From contig NZ_JAGHZV010000020.1 in the NCBI RefSeq assembly GCF_017745215.1, positions 1 to 64,000 of the forward strand: a DNA stretch of 64,000 nt, in the 5' to 3' direction. Shown here one piece after another: positions 61,703 to 64,000 of this stretch; within the stretch, counting starts at the first letter, position 1; the number at the start of each line of letters is the position of its first letter. A program made the position numbers and the translations under genes. A model generated the notes under the pieces. That model searched no databases and was not told the DNA's origin. It was given only the letters and a program-made list of their open reading frames with translations. The DNA is from Sphingomonas sp. (GTDB taxonomy: Bacteria > Pseudomonadota > Alphaproteobacteria > Sphingomonadales > Sphingomonadaceae).

Positions 61703-62317
61703 TCACGCTCCGATCGTCACATGCCCCGGCTGCGCGGCGACGCGGGCGAGCCAGGTCTGGACATGGGGATAGTCGCCCAGCCGGAAGCCGCCGTCCTCGC
61801 AAACGTGCGTGTAGGCGTAGAGCGCGATGTCGGCGAGGGTGAAGCTCCCCGCGGCGAACCAGTCGTGCGCCGCCAGATGCGCCTCCATCAGCTGCAGCGC
61901 CGCTTGGCCCGCCGCGCGCTTGCCCGGCAGCATCGCGCGCTGGACATCGCTGAAATTGTCCTCGCCGATCCAGCCGTACCAGAAGCGCAGCGTCGCGACG
62001 TTGGGCTCGTGGTTATACTGTTCCCAGAACATCCAGCGCAGCATGTCGGCGTGGTCGAAGGGATCGGCCGGGACCAGCGCCGAGCCGTCGGCGAGATAGT
62101 GGCAGGCGGCGTTGCTCTCGGGCAGGAAGCGGTCGCCGACCTGGAGCACCGGGATCCGGCCGTTGGCGTTCACCCCTTCGAGGAACGCCGGCGTGCGCGT
62201 CTCGCCCGTCATGATGTCGTACTCGCGCCGCTCGAGCGCGAGGCCGAGGTGCGCGGCGGTCAGCCGGATCTTGTAGCAATTGCCCGACCGGGCATATTCG
62301 TGAAGCACCAGCGTCAT
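61703..62317 (-). CDS. Glutathione S-transferase family protein
   Basis: GST of 204 residues. N-domain: LHEYARSGNCYKIRLTAAHL (Ser/Cys active-site region), RTPAFLEGVNANGRIPVLQV and PESNAACHYLADGS. The C-domain ends DWFAAGSFTLADIALYAYTH with the N-cap motif. Its substrate is unknown. ATG 62317 is the start before MTLVLHEYA. A 233-bp AT-richer gap lies downstream, toward plcP. Confidence 0.9.
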   Translation of the reverse strand: MTLVLHEYARSGNCYKIRLTAAHLGLALERREYDIMTGETRTPAFLEGVNANGRIPVLQVGDRFLPESNAACHYLADGSALVPADPFDHADMLRWMFWEQYNHEPNVATLRFWYGWIGEDNFSDVQRAMLPGKRAAGQAALQLMEAHLAAHDWFAAGSFTLADIALYAYTHVCEDGGFRLGDYPHVQTWLARVAAQPGHVTIGA

Positions 62318-62416
62318 GTCGGAACCCTCCCTCGCTGCCGCTTCCATGCGGATCGGGCCGCCGCGGTCCAATCGAAACCGCGCGGCGAATTGCAAGCTGG
62401 ACTTATGGGTCGACGC

Positions 62417-63016
62417 TCAGTCGATCAGCCCCAGTTCCTCGCGGCGCTTCACCTGGGCGCGGTGCCAGAGCCACAGCGCCAGCCCCAGCCCGGCGACCCA
62501 CAGCCAGCCCCAGCAATGGTTCCAGAAGGGGAAGAGATTGCCTTGGGTCACGTCGCCGCCGTTGGCCTTGTTGACCGCCGCCATCGCCGGCGGTTCGAGG
62601 GGGCCGTAGATCGTGCCCCAGTCGTTGCGCACATAGACGACGTCGCCATACTCCCTGTACCAGCCGAACGGCATGCCGAAGAAGCCGATCTCGCGGATCG
62701 AATAGCCGACCGCCGGCGCGGTCATGTTGGCGAAGCTCGCCGGCGCGACCGTCTGGCCGTGCGCGGCGCGGAAGACGCGGAGGAACTGCTCGGCCTTGCT
62801 CGTGCGGTTCCGGACCTGGACCCCGCCCGCCAGGATCTCCCCGGTCAGGTCGCCGAGCTCGCTCGGCACCTTGATCGCTCGCATGTGCGCCACCACCGGC
62901 TGATCGTGCAGCACCCAGTAGCGCGGGCTGCCGAGCAACCCATAGAGCAGCACCAGCGCCAGCACGCCCACGACGATCTTGAACGGCAGCAGCCGCTTCG
63001 CCTCGTTTCCCCCCAT
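62417..63016 (-). CDS. Hypothetical membrane protein, 199 aa
   Basis: Not recognised. One N-terminal helix (FKIVVGVLALVLLYGLL) and one C-terminal helix (CWGWLWVAGLGLALWLW) enclose a periplasmic part of about 130 residues (YSIREIGFFGMPFGWYREYG, DVVYVRNDWGTIYGPLEPPA). It is conserved-looking but of unknown role. Divergent from the hemerythrin-like gene. Confidence 0.82.
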   Translation of the reverse strand: MGGNEAKRLLPFKIVVGVLALVLLYGLLGSPRYWVLHDQPVVAHMRAIKVPSELGDLTGEILAGGVQVRNRTSKAEQFLRVFRAAHGQTVAPASFANMTAPAVGYSIREIGFFGMPFGWYREYGDVVYVRNDWGTIYGPLEPPAMAAVNKANGGDVTQGNLFPFWNHCWGWLWVAGLGLALWLWHRAQVKRREELGLID

Positions 63017-63112
63017 CGCGCCTTCCCCCGAATGACTTGCGCGATCTTAACGCCTCCTCTGCGCGATTCCACCCGGCCGATCGCTCTATAAGAGTCCGAA
63101 GGAGTAAAGGGC

Positions 63113-63553
63113 GTGCAAGGACTGGACATCATCTACCACGAGCATCGCGAGCTCGTGCGGCTCACCGAGGCCGTCATGGCCGTTGCCAGCGAGCCCGAGC
63201 TCAGCATCGATCGAATCGCTGCCGCCCGCCACGCACTCGGCAAGGTGATCGTCACCCATGTCCTCAACAAGCAGGCGCTCATCACCGCGACGCTGCAGGC
63301 CAGCGAAGACCCCGAGCACCGCCGGCTCGCATGGAAGTTCACCCAGGACCTGATCAAGCTCCGCCAGAGCACCACCCAGCATTACGGCGTGTGGACGATG
63401 GAGCGCATCTGCAAGGATCCCAAGGGCTTCCACGCCGGGGTGAGCGAGCAGCGCCGGCTGCTCCGGCTGCGCATCGCCTGGGAGGAAAAGGAAGTCTTCC
63501 CGATCGTCGCCCGCCTCCTCGCCGCGAGCGAGCCGGAGCGTCGCCGGGCCTGA
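63113..63553 (+). CDS. Hemerythrin-like helical protein, 146 aa
   Basis: Small helical protein that begins with GTG after a strong GAAGGAG site. Hemerythrin-like pieces are IIYHEHRELVRLTEAVMAVA (His9, His11), a middle HVLNKQALITATLQ and a C-terminal WEEKEVFPIVARLLA. Not all iron-ligand histidines of the HHE pattern are seen, so metal binding is uncertain. Convergent with the partial quinone oxidoreductase gene, whose stop is the next base. Confidence 0.75.
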   Translation: MQGLDIIYHEHRELVRLTEAVMAVASEPELSIDRIAAARHALGKVIVTHVLNKQALITATLQASEDPEHRRLAWKFTQDLIKLRQSTTQHYGVWTMERICKDPKGFHAGVSEQRRLLRLRIAWEEKEVFPIVARLLAASEPERRRA

Positions 63554-64000
63554 TCAGCCGCCGACCTGGAGCACGATCTTCCCCACATGCTCCCCCGATT
63601 CCATCCGCCGGTGCGCGCCCGCGGCGTCGGCGAGCGGGAACACCGAATCGATCACCGGCTTGAGCCGCCCCTCGGCGACATGCGGCCAGACGGTGCGCGC
63701 GAGCTCGTCGGCGAGCATCGCCTTGAACTCGACCGAGCGCGGGCGCAGCGTCGAGCCGGTCAGCGTCAGCCGGCGGCGCATCACCTGCCAGATCGGGATC
63801 GTCGCCTCGACGCCGCGCTGCACCGCGATCGAAACGTGCCGGCCGTCCTCGGCGAGGCAGGCGAGGTTGCGCGGGACATAGTCGCCGCCGACCATGTCGA
63901 GCACGACGTTCACTCCCGCGCCACCGGTGATCGCCTTGACCCGCGCGACGAAATCCTCGGCCTTGTAGTCGATCGCATGCGCGGCCCCCAGGTCGAGCGC
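63554..64000 (-). CDS. Quinone oxidoreductase family protein, N-terminus outside window
   Basis: C-terminal 148 codons of a zinc-independent MDR/quinone oxidoreductase (PIG3-like). Visible: AVDYKAEDF-type linker, GGAGVNVVLDMVGGDYVPRN, LAEDGRHVSIAVQRG, TLTGSTLRPRS and the closing FPLADAAGAHRRMESGEHVG with KIVLQV. It would reduce quinones or enones with NADPH. The frame is open at base 64000. Confidence 0.9.
   Translation of the reverse strand, partial: ALDLGAAHAIDYKAEDFVARVKAITGGAGVNVVLDMVGGDYVPRNLACLAEDGRHVSIAVQRGVEATIPIWQVMRRRLTLTGSTLRPRSVEFKAMLADELARTVWPHVAEGRLKPVIDSVFPLADAAGAHRRMESGEHVGKIVLQVGG

Overview
The window is a gene-dense, high-GC chromosomal segment of an alphaproteobacterium, most likely a sphingomonad (Sphingomonas or a close relative). 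The evidence is the protein set: CtrA, CpdR and TrcR cell-cycle regulators, a PhoK-type alkaline phosphatase, a pyruvate dehydrogenase E2 with an alphaproteobacterial layout, several glutathione S-transferases, the SapC family, and intergenic palindromes whose spurious translation reads [10 protein letters not shown] see no plasmid, prophage or transposase. The accessory content consists of small dispersed repeats and a few odd genes.

Layout. 1-4188 (minus): E2 (pdhC), two small membrane proteins, a thioesterase, a DUF559 nuclease embedded in GC-rich hairpin repeats, and E3 (lpdA, cut by the window start). 4313-6299 (plus): a universal stress protein, a 50-residue lipoprotein and an M28 peptidase. 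6522-11028 (minus): an RcnB-like protein, MsrC, a soluble chemoreceptor, ArfB and an RluA-type pseudouridine synthase. 11207-13779: wrbA and pirin, divergent from a LysR regulator. 13934-14641: ctrA. 14866-17234: a siderophore-interacting flavoprotein and an O-methyltransferase, divergent from an AraC regulator. 17402-18367: two unrecognised small genes. 18377-25408: a YtcJ-like amidohydrolase, ilvA, an alkaline phosphatase and dsbD. 25487-29144: a four-gene run of circularly permuted ATP-grasp, alpha-E, transglutaminase-like and DUF1801 proteins.

29489-41713 is mostly minus strand. It holds a GST, Bpt, a beta-helix protein and the lower valine pathway (isobutyryl-CoA dehydrogenase, hydroxyisobutyryl-CoA hydrolase, enoyl-CoA hydratase, mmsB), with mmsA about 4.8 kb upstream of that cluster. 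A polysaccharide deacetylase, an AraC regulator and a frameshifted sterol desaturase lie in between. 41895-46662 is a btuB-btuF-btuC-btuD cobalamin uptake operon behind a cobalamin riboswitch. After it come a CBS-type chemoreceptor, tRNA-Val, cpdR divergent from an N-formylglutamate amidohydrolase, a predicted small RNA, cytochrome b561 and SapC, a D-2-hydroxyacid dehydrogenase, an RhlE helicase, a thioredoxin-like protein, NAT, TrcR, a PlcP/Agt-like lipid-remodelling pair and further small genes. A quinone oxidoreductase is cut by the window end.

Three intergenic themes stand out. First, an approximately 82-bp palindromic repeat occurs ten times in full and five times as a short or half copy, with at least three other repeat families beside it. 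Second, GANTC (CcrM) sites cluster upstream of ctrA and in a few other spacers. Third, several regulatory elements can be read directly: the cobalamin riboswitch, an FNR/FixK-type box, a 16-bp perfect palindrome, and a promoter-plus-terminator unit that looks like a small RNA gene. All family assignments come from reading motifs in the translations; no database search was run.
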